A DNA stretch of 64,000 bases from Xylanimonas protaetiae (GCF_004135385.1 NZ_CP035493.1:2671440-2735439); one strand, 5' to 3'. Shown: positions 1 through 9,918, counted from the first letter of the stretch. A program made the numbers and translations. Notes: generated by a model from the letters alone, not told the origin.

Positions 1-948
1 TCCGTCGCCCGCGACGACGCCCGGCTCGGGACGACCGGCAAGCCCGGCGACCGCACCGCCGTCACCGCGTGGAACGCGTTCACGCAGGCCACCGTCGTGA
101 CGATCCCGGCCGAGGCCGTGGCGTCCGAGGTGACCGCCGTCCGCGTCGTCGGCGTGTCCAAGGACGCGACGGCCGCGCACCTCCTGATCCACGCCGAGCG
201 GTTCTCCGAGGCCGTCGTCGTCGTGGACCACCACGGGGACGCGACGCTCAACGAGACCGTCGAGATCGTCGTCGACGAGGGCGCGCACCTGACCGTCGTC
301 TCCGTCCAGGACTGGGAGGACGGGGCGGTCCACGCCTCGTCGCACCGCTCGACGATCGCCCGCGACGGCCGCCTCAAGCACGTCGTGGTCACCTTCGGCG
401 GCGACGTCGTCCGCATCACCCCGGACGCCACGTTCACGGGCGAGGGTGCCGAGGTCGAGATGGACGGCCTGTACTTCGCCGACACCGACCAGCACCAGGA
501 GCACCGCCTCTTCGTCGACCACGCGCAGCCCCGCTGCAAGTCGCGCGTGACCTACAAGGGTGCCCTCCAGGGCGTCGGCGCCCACACCGTGTGGGTCGGC
601 GACGTGCTCATCCAGCACCACGCCGAGGGCACCGACACCTACGAGCTCAACCGCAACCTCGTGCTGACCGACGGCGCCCGCGCCGACTCGGTGCCCAACC
701 TCGAGATCGAGACGGGCGAGATCGAGGGCGCCGGCCACGCCTCGGCGACCGGCCGGTTCGACGACGAGCAGCTCTTCTACCTGATGGCGCGCGGCATCCA
801 CGAGGCCGACGCCCGACGCCTGGTGGTGCGCGGCTTCTTCGCCGAGCTCATCGAGCAGATCGGCGTCCCCGCCGTGCAGGACCGCCTGCTCGCGTCCATC
901 GAGGCCGAGCTCGAGAAGTCCATGCGCGCCATCACGGGCCAGGCATGA
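1..948 (+). CDS. sufD: Fe-S cluster assembly protein SufD (5' partial)
   Basis: The reading frame is open to the first base, so the gene starts upstream; 315 residues are visible of a family usually near 390-400. SufD partners SufB and SufC in the SufBC2D scaffold that builds Fe-S clusters in the cytosol. The visible part has the beta-helix core composition and ends in the conserved C-terminal helical segment, with the RGFFAELI and AELEK elements typical of SufB/SufD proteins. Its stop overlaps the start of the Rieske gene (ATGA at 945-948), which indicates translational coupling. sufB and a SufR-type regulator would be expected just outside the window; that is inference. Confidence 0.95.
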   Translation, partial: SVARDDARLGTTGKPGDRTAVTAWNAFTQATVVTIPAEAVASEVTAVRVVGVSKDATAAHLLIHAERFSEAVVVVDHHGDATLNETVEIVVDEGAHLTVVSVQDWEDGAVHASSHRSTIARDGRLKHVVVTFGGDVVRITPDATFTGEGAEVEMDGLYFADTDQHQEHRLFVDHAQPRCKSRVTYKGALQGVGAHTVWVGDVLIQHHAEGTDTYELNRNLVLTDGARADSVPNLEIETGEIEGAGHASATGRFDDEQLFYLMARGIHEADARRLVVRGFFAELIEQIGVPAVQDRLLASIEAELEKSMRAITGQA

Positions 949-1286
949 CCGCTCAGTACGCCTGCGCGGTGACCGACCTCGGCACGGAGGAGGCCCTGCT
1001 CGTCGAGCTCGACGGCATCGACGGCGCCTCGGTGCCGGTGGCGCTCATCCGCGACGCCGACGGCGAGTTCCACGCCATCAGCGACATCTGCTCGCACGGC
1101 GCCGTCTCGCTGTCCGACGGCGAGGTGACCGGCTGCCTCGTCGAGTGCTGGCTGCACGGCTCGCAGTTCGACGTCCGCACCGGCAAGCCCGTGCAGCTGC
1201 CGGCGATCAAGCCCGTGCCTGTCTATCCCGTGACGATCGACGGCGAGAAGGTTCTCGTCGACGTCGACGCCCCCGTTCTGAACTAA
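945..1286 (+). CDS. Rieske-type [2Fe-2S] ferredoxin in the suf operon
   Basis: This 113-residue protein carries a complete Rieske motif: C49-x-H51 and C68-x-x-H71, separated by 16 residues. It resembles the small ferredoxin subunit of non-heme iron oxygenases. It is soluble, with no signal peptide. It sits between sufD and sufC with a 4-bp start/stop overlap upstream, so it is made together with the assembly machinery. A plausible role is electron supply to, or reception of a cluster from, the Suf scaffold. That role is inferred from position; the cluster-binding fold is seen directly. Confidence 0.93.
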   Translation: MTAQYACAVTDLGTEEALLVELDGIDGASVPVALIRDADGEFHAISDICSHGAVSLSDGEVTGCLVECWLHGSQFDVRTGKPVQLPAIKPVPVYPVTIDGEKVLVDVDAPVLN

Positions 1287-1302
1287 ACCTGGAGTCACAG
1301 CT

Positions 1303-3381
<2,079 letters not shown>

Positions 3382-3392
3382 ACGGAAGAGGT

Positions 3393-3860
3393 ATGAGCGC
3401 GCTCGAGCAGATGTACCAGCAGGTGATCCTGGACCACGCGAAGCACCCGCACGGCCGGGGGCTCGTCCCCGCCGCCGACGGGCTGCTGGCGGGGGAGTCG
3501 CACCAGGTCAACCCCACGTGCGGGGACGAGGTGACGCTGCGCGTCGCGGTCGCCGACGGCGTCGTGTCCAGCGTCTCGTGGGAAGGGCAGGGCTGCTCGA
3601 TCTCGCAGGCCTCGACGTCGGTCATGACGGACCTCGTCACGGGCCTTCCGCTCGCGGATGTCGCCCGCCTCGACGAGGTGTTCCACGCGCTCATGGGCTC
3701 GCGCGGCAAGGGCCTCGACTCCGAGGACGACGAGGACCTGCTCGGCGACGCCACCGCCTTCACCGGCACCTCGCAGTACCCCGCCCGCATCAAGTGCGCG
3801 CTGCTCGGCTGGGCCGCGCTCAAGGACTCGCTCGCGCGCTCGGGCGCGCTGGCCTCATGA
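3393..3860 (+). CDS. sufU: Sulfur-transfer/scaffold protein SufU
   Basis: This is a 155-residue IscU-like protein of the SufU type, which accepts persulfide sulfur from SufS using a zinc site. The ligand set is complete: C43 and D45, C68 and C135. A GTG at 3378 is in frame upstream, but the ATG at 3393 is preferred because GGAAGAGG lies directly before it and the protein then starts at the family-typical LEQMYQ. The gene lies between sufS and sufT. The SufS-SufU pairing is the norm in Gram-positive bacteria. Confidence 0.95.
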   Translation: MSALEQMYQQVILDHAKHPHGRGLVPAADGLLAGESHQVNPTCGDEVTLRVAVADGVVSSVSWEGQGCSISQASTSVMTDLVTGLPLADVARLDEVFHALMGSRGKGLDSEDDEDLLGDATAFTGTSQYPARIKCALLGWAALKDSLARSGALAS

Positions 3861-3881
3861 CCCAACGCATCAAGGAGACCT

Positions 3882-4217
3882 ATGTCTGAGTACGTGCCGA
3901 CGCCGGGCGCGACCACCGTCGCCGACGTCGAGGAGGCGCTGCGCGACGTCATCGACCCCGAGCTCGGGATCAACGTCGTCGACCTCGGGCTCGTCTACGG
4001 GATCCAGCTCGACCAGAACAACCACGCCACCATCGACATGACGCTGACGTCGGCGGCGTGCCCGCTGACGGACGTCATCGAGGACCAGTCGGCTCAGGCG
4101 CTGGAGGGGCTCGTGGCCGACTTCCGGGTCAACTGGGTGTGGATGCCGCCGTGGGGGCCCGAGAAGATCACGGACGAGGGGCGCGAGCAACTGCGGATGC
4201 TGGGGTTCAACGTCTAG
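3882..4217 (+). CDS. sufT: SufT, MIP18/DUF59-family Fe-S assembly factor
   Basis: This 111-residue protein belongs to the MIP18/DUF59 family. The DPE motif is at residues 25-27 and the conserved cysteine is C60 in the TSAACP segment. SufT-type proteins help deliver Fe-S clusters to target proteins. An AAGGAG ribosome site precedes the ATG. It is the last gene of the operon; a long stem-loop begins 8 bp after its stop, and the mobile-type integrase follows. Confidence 0.93.
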   Translation: MSEYVPTPGATTVADVEEALRDVIDPELGINVVDLGLVYGIQLDQNNHATIDMTLTSAACPLTDVIEDQSAQALEGLVADFRVNWVWMPPWGPEKITDEGREQLRMLGFNV

Positions 4218-4225
4218 GAAATCGG

Positions 4226-4263
4226 GGCAGTTCAGGTCGGTCTTCTGACCGGCCGAAACTGCC
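4226..4263 (+). terminator. Stem-loop after sufT
   Basis: GGCAGTT (4226-4232) pairs with AACTGCC (4257-4263), and GGTCGGTC (4235-4242) pairs with GACCGGCC (4247-4254) apart from one G-T pair. A TTCT loop closes it and a 2x2 internal loop separates the two stems. It begins 8 bp after the suf operon, so a terminator is the simplest reading. There is no strong U-tract, which is usual in this GC range. It also marks the left edge of the accessory region. Confidence 0.6.
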
Positions 4264-4332
4264 GCCCACCTGCGGCTTTATAGTCTCTTTACGGAGGCTT
4301 CGAGGGGCAGAAGTGGTCGGTTTCGGCCACCC

Positions 4333-4423
4333 ATTCCCCCATGGTTCCCCCATGGAAATGGGGGTCTGGACGCAGGTGGACACCCGGATCTGGGGCGTTT
4401 GAACGCGTGCGATTCCCCCATGG
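4333..4423. repeat. Three TTCCCCCATGG repeats before the integrase
   Basis: ATTCCCCCATGG occurs at 4333-4344 and 4412-4423, and the same core with G as first base at 4344-4355. The middle copy continues into a perfect inverted repeat, CCCCCAT (4347-4353) and ATGGGGG (4358-4364). Short repeats directly upstream of a tyrosine integrase commonly serve as arm-type integrase or excisionase sites. That function is inferred; the repeats are seen directly. Confidence 0.55.
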
Positions 4424-4465
4424 GAGCGGGTCGGCGGGACACCTGACGGGTGGAGGTACCCGAAC

Positions 4466-5722
4466 ATGGCCCGCAAACCCCTACGAAAGCGACGTTTCGG
4501 CGAACTTGAGCCGCGCAAGAGCCCCGACGGCGGTGAGATCACCGGCTACCGCGCGCGGTACACCGGCCCGGACCTGAAGCGTCACGCGCGCGTCTTCGTC
4601 GACAAGATGGCCGCCGAGACGTGGCTCAACGCGGAGCGGATGCTGATCGACCGCTCCGAGTGGATCCCGCCGCGGGAGCGTGACCGGCAGGCACGGATCG
4701 CGAAGCAGCGGGCGATCACGTTCGGCGAGTGGGCGCGACGCTCCGTCGCCGGCAAGCGGCTGCGCCCCTCGACGGTCTACCGGTACGAGCGGGCGCTCGA
4801 GCTGCGGGTCCTGCCCGTGCTCGGAGACGTGCCGCTCTCGGACCTGACCCGGCTCGACATCACGGACTGGTACACCGGCCTGGTGACCGACCTGGCGGCG
4901 GAGGCGAAGAAGGCCGGGCGCAAGGGCGACGGACGCGGGGCGGCGTTCAGCGCCTACCAGGTGGTCTCCTCGATCCTCAACGACGCCGTCGACCACGAGC
5001 TGATCGAGGTCTCGCCCGCGAAGGTCAAGCGGGCGCTGCAGTACGACGCGATGCACGAGCCCGTCGTGCTGACGGCGGAGCAGATGTGGCAGCTCCACGA
5101 GCTCATGCCCGACTACCTCGCGGCGATGGTGCCGCTCGCCGCCACCACCGGGCTGCGCAACGGTGAGCTGCGTGCACTGCAGCGTCGCCACCTCGACCTG
5201 CGCGACCCGCTGCGCGCCGTCGTCATGGTGCGCGGCTCGGCCAAGAACGAGAAGGTGAGCGGCCGCTACAACGCCATCGGCGAGACGAAGACCAAGGCGT
5301 CCGTGCGCGACGTCGCGATCCCGTCGTTCGTGGTGCCGATCCTTGAGGAGCACCTCCGCGAGGATGTGCAGGGCGGACCGGATGCGCTGGTCTTCACCGC
5401 GCGGCGCGGCGGGATCATGCACGCGTCCGTGCTGGAGCGGAACTGGGCGGTCGCCCGGGCGAAGGTCGGGCTCGGGGACATGCACATCCACGACCTGCGG
5501 CACACCGCGCTGACTTGGGCCGCGCGCTCGGGGGCGACGCTCGCGGAGCTCATGGCGATCGCCGGCCACAAGAACCCGACGATCGCGCTGCGCTACCAGC
5601 ACATCGGCGGTGCGGAACGACGTCATGCGATCGCCGAACGGATCGGCGCGATGGCGACCGACGAGCTCGCGGCCCGGCGGGCGCTGAAGACCAAGGAGAG
5701 CGAGGCCGCTTCGGGCGACTGA
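4466..5722 (+). CDS. int: Tyrosine site-specific recombinase (phage/ICE-type integrase)
   Basis: This 418-residue tyrosine recombinase has an N-terminal AP2-like arm-binding part (about 1-60), a SAM-like core-binding domain (about 85-190) and a C-terminal catalytic domain. All catalytic residues are present: R231 in TTGLRNGEL, H342 and R345 in HDLRH, H368 in AGHKN and the nucleophile Y377. It looks intact. It lies beside the conserved suf operon with no tRNA visible nearby, and short repeats precede it. This marks the left side of an integrated element, whose far end is not certain. Confidence 0.95.
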   Translation: MARKPLRKRRFGELEPRKSPDGGEITGYRARYTGPDLKRHARVFVDKMAAETWLNAERMLIDRSEWIPPRERDRQARIAKQRAITFGEWARRSVAGKRLRPSTVYRYERALELRVLPVLGDVPLSDLTRLDITDWYTGLVTDLAAEAKKAGRKGDGRGAAFSAYQVVSSILNDAVDHELIEVSPAKVKRALQYDAMHEPVVLTAEQMWQLHELMPDYLAAMVPLAATTGLRNGELRALQRRHLDLRDPLRAVVMVRGSAKNEKVSGRYNAIGETKTKASVRDVAIPSFVVPILEEHLREDVQGGPDALVFTARRGGIMHASVLERNWAVARAKVGLGDMHIHDLRHTALTWAARSGATLAELMAIAGHKNPTIALRYQHIGGAERRHAIAERIGAMATDELAARRALKTKESEAASGD

Positions 5723-5844
5723 TGGCGACGCCGACCACCCTTCGGTTGATCGGTCAGGGATCAGGACGGCGGGGCTCGTGAAGGGCGTGTGGCGGTGCCG
5801 GGTGAGTCGGTGGCCCGGAGCTACTGGGTGGCAGCATCCGGTGC

Positions 5845-6483
5845 GTGACCTTGACGCCACGTCTTCGCCTTGCCGTGGGCATCGCTGCCGCCGTGTGCTC
5901 GGCCCTGGCGATCGTCGCCCCATGGTGGGCGCGGGTGCGGGTCTTCCCGAACGGCAACGCGCATCTCAAGCCGGGCGTGGGTGTGGTCGGCGGACTCGTG
6001 GTTCGCGGTTGGGTCGTCGGAGGTGTCCTCGTCGCCATTGCGGTTGCACTGCTGCTGGTGCTGAGGGTCGCCGGCCGCGCCGTCGTGCCGAACGGTCTGC
6101 CGGAGCGTCGATGCCCGGCCGGCGTCTTCCGCTGGCTCGTCGCGTCCGTCGTGCTGGCCGCGTTGAGCGTGGGAGCGGCGGGGGCGGGCGACTTCCTCTT
6201 CGGTGCTTCCTACCGGATCTTGCAGCCGGAGGGCCCGGGCGGGTGCCGGGTGGTGTCCCGGGAGGAGTCCTTCCTCTTCTCCGGGACCGGGGATGCGTAC
6301 GTGGTGGCGGGCTCGGGGATCGGTCGCCGGGTGGGCACGTGGGATGTCGACGACGGTGGTCGTCCGATCGAGGCCGGTGCTTTCGAGCTCACGTGGGGTG
6401 CTGACGATGGCGTCCTGGTGGTCAGCGGAACCCCGGGTAGCGAAGTCATCTCCGGCGGCCTGCAGACGATCGACTGCGGCTAG
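5845..6483 (+). CDS. Hypothetical membrane protein
   Basis: This 212-residue protein starts at GTG. I do not recognise a family. Three hydrophobic segments are visible at about residues 8-26, 44-72 and 92-112. They are followed by a mostly extracellular C-terminal domain of about 95 residues with two cysteines (C133 region and the penultimate residue), which might form a disulfide. It lies between the integrase and a small DNA-binding protein, so it is probably accessory cargo. The codon bias at third positions supports a real gene. Confidence 0.65.
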   Translation: MTLTPRLRLAVGIAAAVCSALAIVAPWWARVRVFPNGNAHLKPGVGVVGGLVVRGWVVGGVLVAIAVALLLVLRVAGRAVVPNGLPERRCPAGVFRWLVASVVLAALSVGAAGAGDFLFGASYRILQPEGPGGCRVVSREESFLFSGTGDAYVVAGSGIGRRVGTWDVDDGGRPIEAGAFELTWGADDGVLVVSGTPGSEVISGGLQTIDCG

Positions 6484-6635
6484 CGAGCGCAGTCGGAGGG
6501 GCCTGCCGGGACACGGCGGCGTCGGGCGACTGAGGGGTCGTCGCGATCGCGGCTGGCCGCTCGTGTCCGACGGCGCCCGCACACCTGCTGGTGAGACGAG
6601 CGCGTACGGCGGTCGACTGATCGAAGGAGCACATC

Positions 6636-6845
6636 ATGGTCACGAAGGCGGCGCGGCGGGTTCCGCCGAGCGGGAGGCTCGAGTCGCTGCAGGAGGCTGC
6701 AGCCGAGCTTGGTGTGAGCGTCAAGACGATGCGGCGGCGCATCGCCGACGGGACGCTCCACGCGTACCGCGTGGGGCGGCTCATCCGGGTCGACGTCGAC
6801 GAGCTGCGCAGGGACATGCTCGTGGTGATCGGGTCGGCGCGCTGA
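6636..6845 (+). CDS. Excisionase/MerR-like helix-turn-helix protein
   Basis: This 69-residue protein consists almost entirely of one winged-helix DNA-binding domain of the excisionase (SinR/Xis, HTH_17) type. LQEAAAELGVSVKTMRRRI forms the helix-turn-helix and RVGRLIRVD the wing. A clear GAAGGAG site precedes the ATG by 6 bp. Proteins like this control integrase directionality or act as small repressors, and the integrase lies 0.9 kb upstream. A strong hairpin ends the gene. Confidence 0.85.
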   Translation: MVTKAARRVPPSGRLESLQEAAAELGVSVKTMRRRIADGTLHAYRVGRLIRVDVDELRRDMLVVIGSAR

Positions 6846-6868
6846 GGAGAACTGCATCCAAGGCAGTC

Positions 6869-6900
6869 GGGCGGGGCCGAGCCAGGACTCGGTCCCGCCC
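6869..6900. terminator. Strong hairpin terminator after the excisionase-like gene
   Basis: A 13-bp stem, GGGCGGGGCCGAG (6869-6881) with CTCGGTCCCGCCC (6888-6900) and one G-T pair, closes a 6-base loop. It starts 24 bp after the stop. There is no U-tract. Confidence 0.7.
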
Positions 6901-6984
6901 GGCGCATGATGGGCGCCGAACGGGGCCGCAAGCGCGCCTCGCCACACGGTGCCCCTGCGCAAGAAACTGCGTAGAACTCTGCGT

Positions 6985-7305
6985 ATGAAGGTGGACACCA
7001 GGGACATCCGCTCGGCGAGCCACGTGGGCCGCAACTCTGGTGCGATCACGGATGAGGTCGAGGCGGGGCGCACCATCGTCGTCGTCAAGAACAACCGTCC
7101 CGTCGGCGTGGTCGCGCCGGTCTCCGTCATGGAGCAGATCGATGCGCTCGATGAGCGCGAGGAAGACCTGCGGCTGCTCGCGATGGCTCTCGTGCGGATG
7201 GCTGCGGCCCCGGATCCCGTGCTGCATGACTGGGACGACGTCGCCGCCGAGCTCGGCATCGACCTGACCGACCTCGGTGACGCAGACGACGAGGCCGAGG
7301 CGTGA
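6985..7305 (+). CDS. Type II antitoxin, Phd/YefM family
   Basis: This 106-residue protein has the Phd/YefM N-terminal DNA-binding fold (about 1-50). ISRSA-like and NNRPVGVV segments occupy the usual places, followed by an acidic, flexible toxin-binding tail ending EAEA. An in-frame upstream start (6949) would add 12 residues, but the ATG at 6985 gives the family-typical N-terminus. No ribosome site precedes it. Two direct copies of AACT(CT)GCGTA lie just upstream at 6964-6984, which could be an autoregulatory operator. The toxin start overlaps the stop by 4 bp. Confidence 0.85.
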   Translation: MKVDTRDIRSASHVGRNSGAITDEVEAGRTIVVVKNNRPVGVVAPVSVMEQIDALDEREEDLRLLAMALVRMAAAPDPVLHDWDDVAAELGIDLTDLGDADDEAEA

Positions 7306-7673
7306 CCGCAGCGCGCATCCTGCTGCTGGACGAGGCGAAGGAAGACCTCCGCGACCTCAACGGAACGGCCCGGCGGATCATCGCGAAGGGGATCGAGAAG
7401 CTGCGCACCGAGCCGGCGCAACGCGGTGCGCCGGTCGGGTCGCGCAGCGCAGGAAACTCGACCGGGCTGCGCAGGTTGGTTGTGGGGAACCGTGAGTTCC
7501 GGATCGTCTACGACGTGCGCGACGACGGCACGATCGTCGTCGTCTGGGTCATCGAGCGGCGTGTCGACGACGAGGTCTACCGGCTGGCGGTGTCGCGGCT
7601 GGAGACGTACCGGGCGGACCCGCAGAAGTCCGTGATCCTTCGGCAGATGCTCGACACCGCGTGGGGTCGATGA
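7302..7673 (+). CDS. Type II toxin, RelE/ParE family
   Basis: This 123-residue protein of the RelE/ParE superfamily is the likely partner of the upstream antitoxin. It starts at the GTG that overlaps the antitoxin stop (GTGA). The conserved core is visible: the helix LDEAKEDLRDL, then LRRLVVGNREFRIVYDV, then a strand and a final helix with IERRVDDEVYR. RelE members cleave mRNA on the ribosome, whereas ParE members poison gyrase; the sequence alone does not decide which applies. Such pairs often stabilise mobile elements. Confidence 0.85.
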   Translation: MTAARILLLDEAKEDLRDLNGTARRIIAKGIEKLRTEPAQRGAPVGSRSAGNSTGLRRLVVGNREFRIVYDVRDDGTIVVVWVIERRVDDEVYRLAVSRLETYRADPQKSVILRQMLDTAWGR

Positions 7674-8145
7674 CCCCGGGCGGTCGATCGACCTCGGCCC
7701 CGGCTGGCGTCTCGGTGAGCGACGGCCCGGGGCAGGTGCTGCGGCCTGCCGCTTGACCACGGCGCGACTTCTCAGCCGGCGATGCTGCACGCCTCGGCCC
7801 AGCGGGGCGACACGAAGGCCGTGGTCATGATCTCGAAGTCCGCCGGCGGCAGCGCGAGCGCAGTGCCGCGCGCCCTCCAGCGGCGAGGGGATCATCTACC
7901 GGTACCGGACCGGGATCCGGTGGCGGGACCTACCCACCGAGGGCGTCGGTGTCAACCGCATCGCCGATGGCGAAGCCGCGCCGGTACACGGCGCCACCGC
8001 CGAGGAGCAGGGATCTCCGGCAGCCTGCTCGATGGTGAGCGGAGGCAGGACATCGCGATGAACTGCACGCCGACCCCTCGGCGTGTCCGCACGGCCGTGA
8101 CGAGCCCAGAAGCGGTCATGCCGGGACCCGCGTTCGGGTGCTGCG
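7674..8145. other. Decayed accessory DNA without an intact gene
   Basis: This 472-bp stretch has no convincing intact gene. It holds a perfect 12-bp palindrome, GGTCGATCGACC (7682-7693), just after the toxin, and a recognisable fragment of an IS5-family transposase at 7882-7941. The remainder has no coding signature that I trust. It reads as remnant mobile DNA. Confidence 0.6.
7882..7941 (+). pseudogene. IS5-family transposase remnant
   Basis: In one plus-strand frame the DNA encodes GIIYRYRTGIRWRDLP, the hallmark of the N-terminal DUF4096 region of IS5-family transposases. Neither the upstream start nor the DDE domain is present, and the frame departs from the family straight afterwards. 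It is an isolated fragment of an old insertion. Confidence 0.75.
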
Positions 8146-9249
8146 TCAACTAGCCGCCTGGCTGCCGCTCTTTCGTCCCCTGCGGGCCTTTGCCCTCGCT
8201 CCGCCGGCGCGGGCGGCGCGGCTCACGCCAGCCGCAATGCCTCGCGCGGCTCCACCAGCGTTGACGTCGAAGCCGAACAGGATCTTGATAACCCAGGCGA
8301 ACATGGCGATCGTGAGCAGAGGGACAACGCAGGTCGTGATGATCCACAGGGCGATCTGCTGGATGGCGCTGTCCAGCCAGGTGACGGCGTCGTCCTTTGC
8401 GTCGCTGACGCTGTCGAATGCCTCGCCCACGGCATCGCCTGCCGCATCCACCGCGCGACTGGCGGCGGCTCGAGCGTCGTCAAGCAGGCCGAGCAAGCCG
8501 CCTCGATCGGTGGTGTCGGCCTCGTCCTGGTCGGCGGCTTCGGCTGCGGCGGCCGCCTCCGCCTCCTCCTCGGCCGCGTCCTGGATGGCGTCCGCCTGTG
8601 CGATCGCGGCTTGGGAGTCGTTAAATGTGTTCGTCGCCAGATCACTCACGGCGATCGCTGCGGGCATGGCCACGAAGAGCACGATCGCGAAGATCGCAAG
8701 TTTGATGGCGAGTGCGCGCAGGATCTCGCGCCGGGTGATGACGAATGCGATGCCGATGAGGCATGCCGCCGGAATGACCCAGGCGAACGAGACGTAGCCG
8801 ACGACTCCGATCAGGACCTTCTGCAGGATGATCGCCGCGATGATGACGATGAACCATCCGCTGAGGTCGGCGAGCTGCGCGGGGATCCCGTCGACGTTCG
8901 GGATCAAGTCGGTTGCGACCGACAGGCCGGCGGCGGCGCTGGCCATGGCGGTGACCGAAGTCTGCTGATCGCTGAGCCGTTCGCGGACGCCGGCCGTGAT
9001 CGCGGGGTTGGTCGCGATTGGTGCGATGACGAAAGCGGAGACGAGGGCCAGCGCACAGAGGACTCCGGACCAGATGAGCTTGGTGCGCGGTGCTGGCGTC
9101 GCCGTGCTGTCTGCAGATGACTGACCGAGTTCGTCGCCGTTCCCGGGTGAGAGGTCCGATCCTGCCCGATCCACGGCGATCACCGCGCTGGTGTTGCCCC
9201 CGTCGGCGTCGCGGCCCGGGAGCGAGTCCCCGGGGTCTGGCGTCGTCAC
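8146..9249 (-). CDS. Hypothetical multi-pass membrane protein with Ala/Glu-rich cytoplasmic or periplasmic helix
   Basis: This 367-residue protein starts at GTG with GGAGG 5 bp upstream. I do not recognise a family. It has a disordered N-terminus (1-55), membrane segments at about 58-80, 130-150, 150-172 and 178-200, a charged alanine/glutamate-rich helical stretch (210-290), a fifth membrane segment near 302-330 and a very basic tail (RAAR...KARRGRK). The long helix could be a coiled coil. It lies upstream of no obvious partner except the glycine-zipper gene encoded just before it on the same strand, 89 bp away or more depending on the start. Confidence 0.7.
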   Translation of the reverse strand: MTTPDPGDSLPGRDADGGNTSAVIAVDRAGSDLSPGNGDELGQSSADSTATPAPRTKLIWSGVLCALALVSAFVIAPIATNPAITAGVRERLSDQQTSVTAMASAAAGLSVATDLIPNVDGIPAQLADLSGWFIVIIAAIILQKVLIGVVGYVSFAWVIPAACLIGIAFVITRREILRALAIKLAIFAIVLFVAMPAAIAVSDLATNTFNDSQAAIAQADAIQDAAEEEAEAAAAAEAADQDEADTTDRGGLLGLLDDARAAASRAVDAAGDAVGEAFDSVSDAKDDAVTWLDSAIQQIALWIITTCVVPLLTIAMFAWVIKILFGFDVNAGGAARGIAAGVSRAARAGGARAKARRGRKSGSQAAS

Positions 9250-9338
9250 GTGGTCCTCCGACCGACGGCGGCGACGCTGTTGCCATGAGCGCTGACCTTC
9301 AGGCCGTTAGCGACGCGATACGAACGGGCCATGGTCTG

Positions 9339-9779
9339 CTACTTCTTCCTCTGGTCGTCGAGTTCCTTGCCGACGCGGTTAGCGGCCAGGCCGCCGATCA
9401 CGGTGCCCGCCTGCCCGACGATGGTGGTTCCCGCGACCGCAGTGCCACCCGCTGCGATCCCCATCCCAGCGCCGATGGCTGCGCCCGCAACACCGCCAAG
9501 CGTGAGTCCCGCGACTGTGGCAGCCGTTTCGACCGGGTGGTCCTTGACGTACTCCACGGCCTTCTTCCCAGCTCTTGCCGCACCTTTGCCGAAGTCTTCG
9601 GCGACAGACCCGACCCCGCTGGCGGCATCTCCGGCTGCGGAGCCGACTTCACCGGCAACTTCGCCAACCTTATGCACGGCGCTTTTGCTGGCGTCCTCAG
9701 CAAACGACCCGACCTCAGCAACAGCCTTGCCGGCCATCTTGAGTGTGTTCTTCAGGATCTTCGTCGGCTTGAAGCTCAT
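9339..9779 (-). CDS. Small glycine-zipper protein
   Basis: Starting at the ATG at 9779, the protein has 146 residues. A basic N-terminus and an amphipathic alanine/glycine-rich helix (about 15-85) precede a glycine-zipper segment (about 88-130, with repeated GxxxG spacing such as GGVAGAAIGAGMGIAAGG). This pattern is seen in membrane-inserting or outer-layer structural proteins. In-frame starts at 9803 and 9812 would add 8 or 11 residues. All candidate ribosome sites are unusually close to their start, so the N-terminus is unsure. Function is unknown. It is probably expressed with the downstream membrane protein. Confidence 0.6.
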   Translation of the reverse strand: MSFKPTKILKNTLKMAGKAVAEVGSFAEDASKSAVHKVGEVAGEVGSAAGDAASGVGSVAEDFGKGAARAGKKAVEYVKDHPVETAATVAGLTLGGVAGAAIGAGMGIAAGGTAVAGTTIVGQAGTVIGGLAANRVGKELDDQRKK

Positions 9780-9889
9780 GCTCCAACGTAGGTGCCGATC
9801 CATGCTCCTCACCGTGGAGGCGCTGCGCGATCGGTGGGTGCCAGCAGCCGCCTGGCGGCGCGCGGGCGCCGTGTACGCAGACGTGACAA

Positions 9890-9918
9890 AGGCCCGTCCC
9901 CGCGGCGGGAACGGGCCT
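9890..9918 (-). terminator. Intrinsic terminator of the Ter cluster
   Basis: AGGCCCGT (9890-9897) pairs with ACGGGCCT (9911-9918). Four more inner pairs follow after one mismatch, and a short T-run (TTTG) comes next on the minus strand. It lies about 90 bp beyond the last phosphoribosyltransferase gene. Confidence 0.75.

Noticed and set aside
4218..4465. A tRNA as integrase target
   Set aside because: No cloverleaf could be found here or just upstream; the region shows only hairpins and short repeats.
7682..7693. GGTCGATCGACC palindrome as a regulatory site
   Set aside because: It is a perfect 12-bp palindrome, but it stands alone after the toxin gene and no gene follows it. Function cannot be supported.
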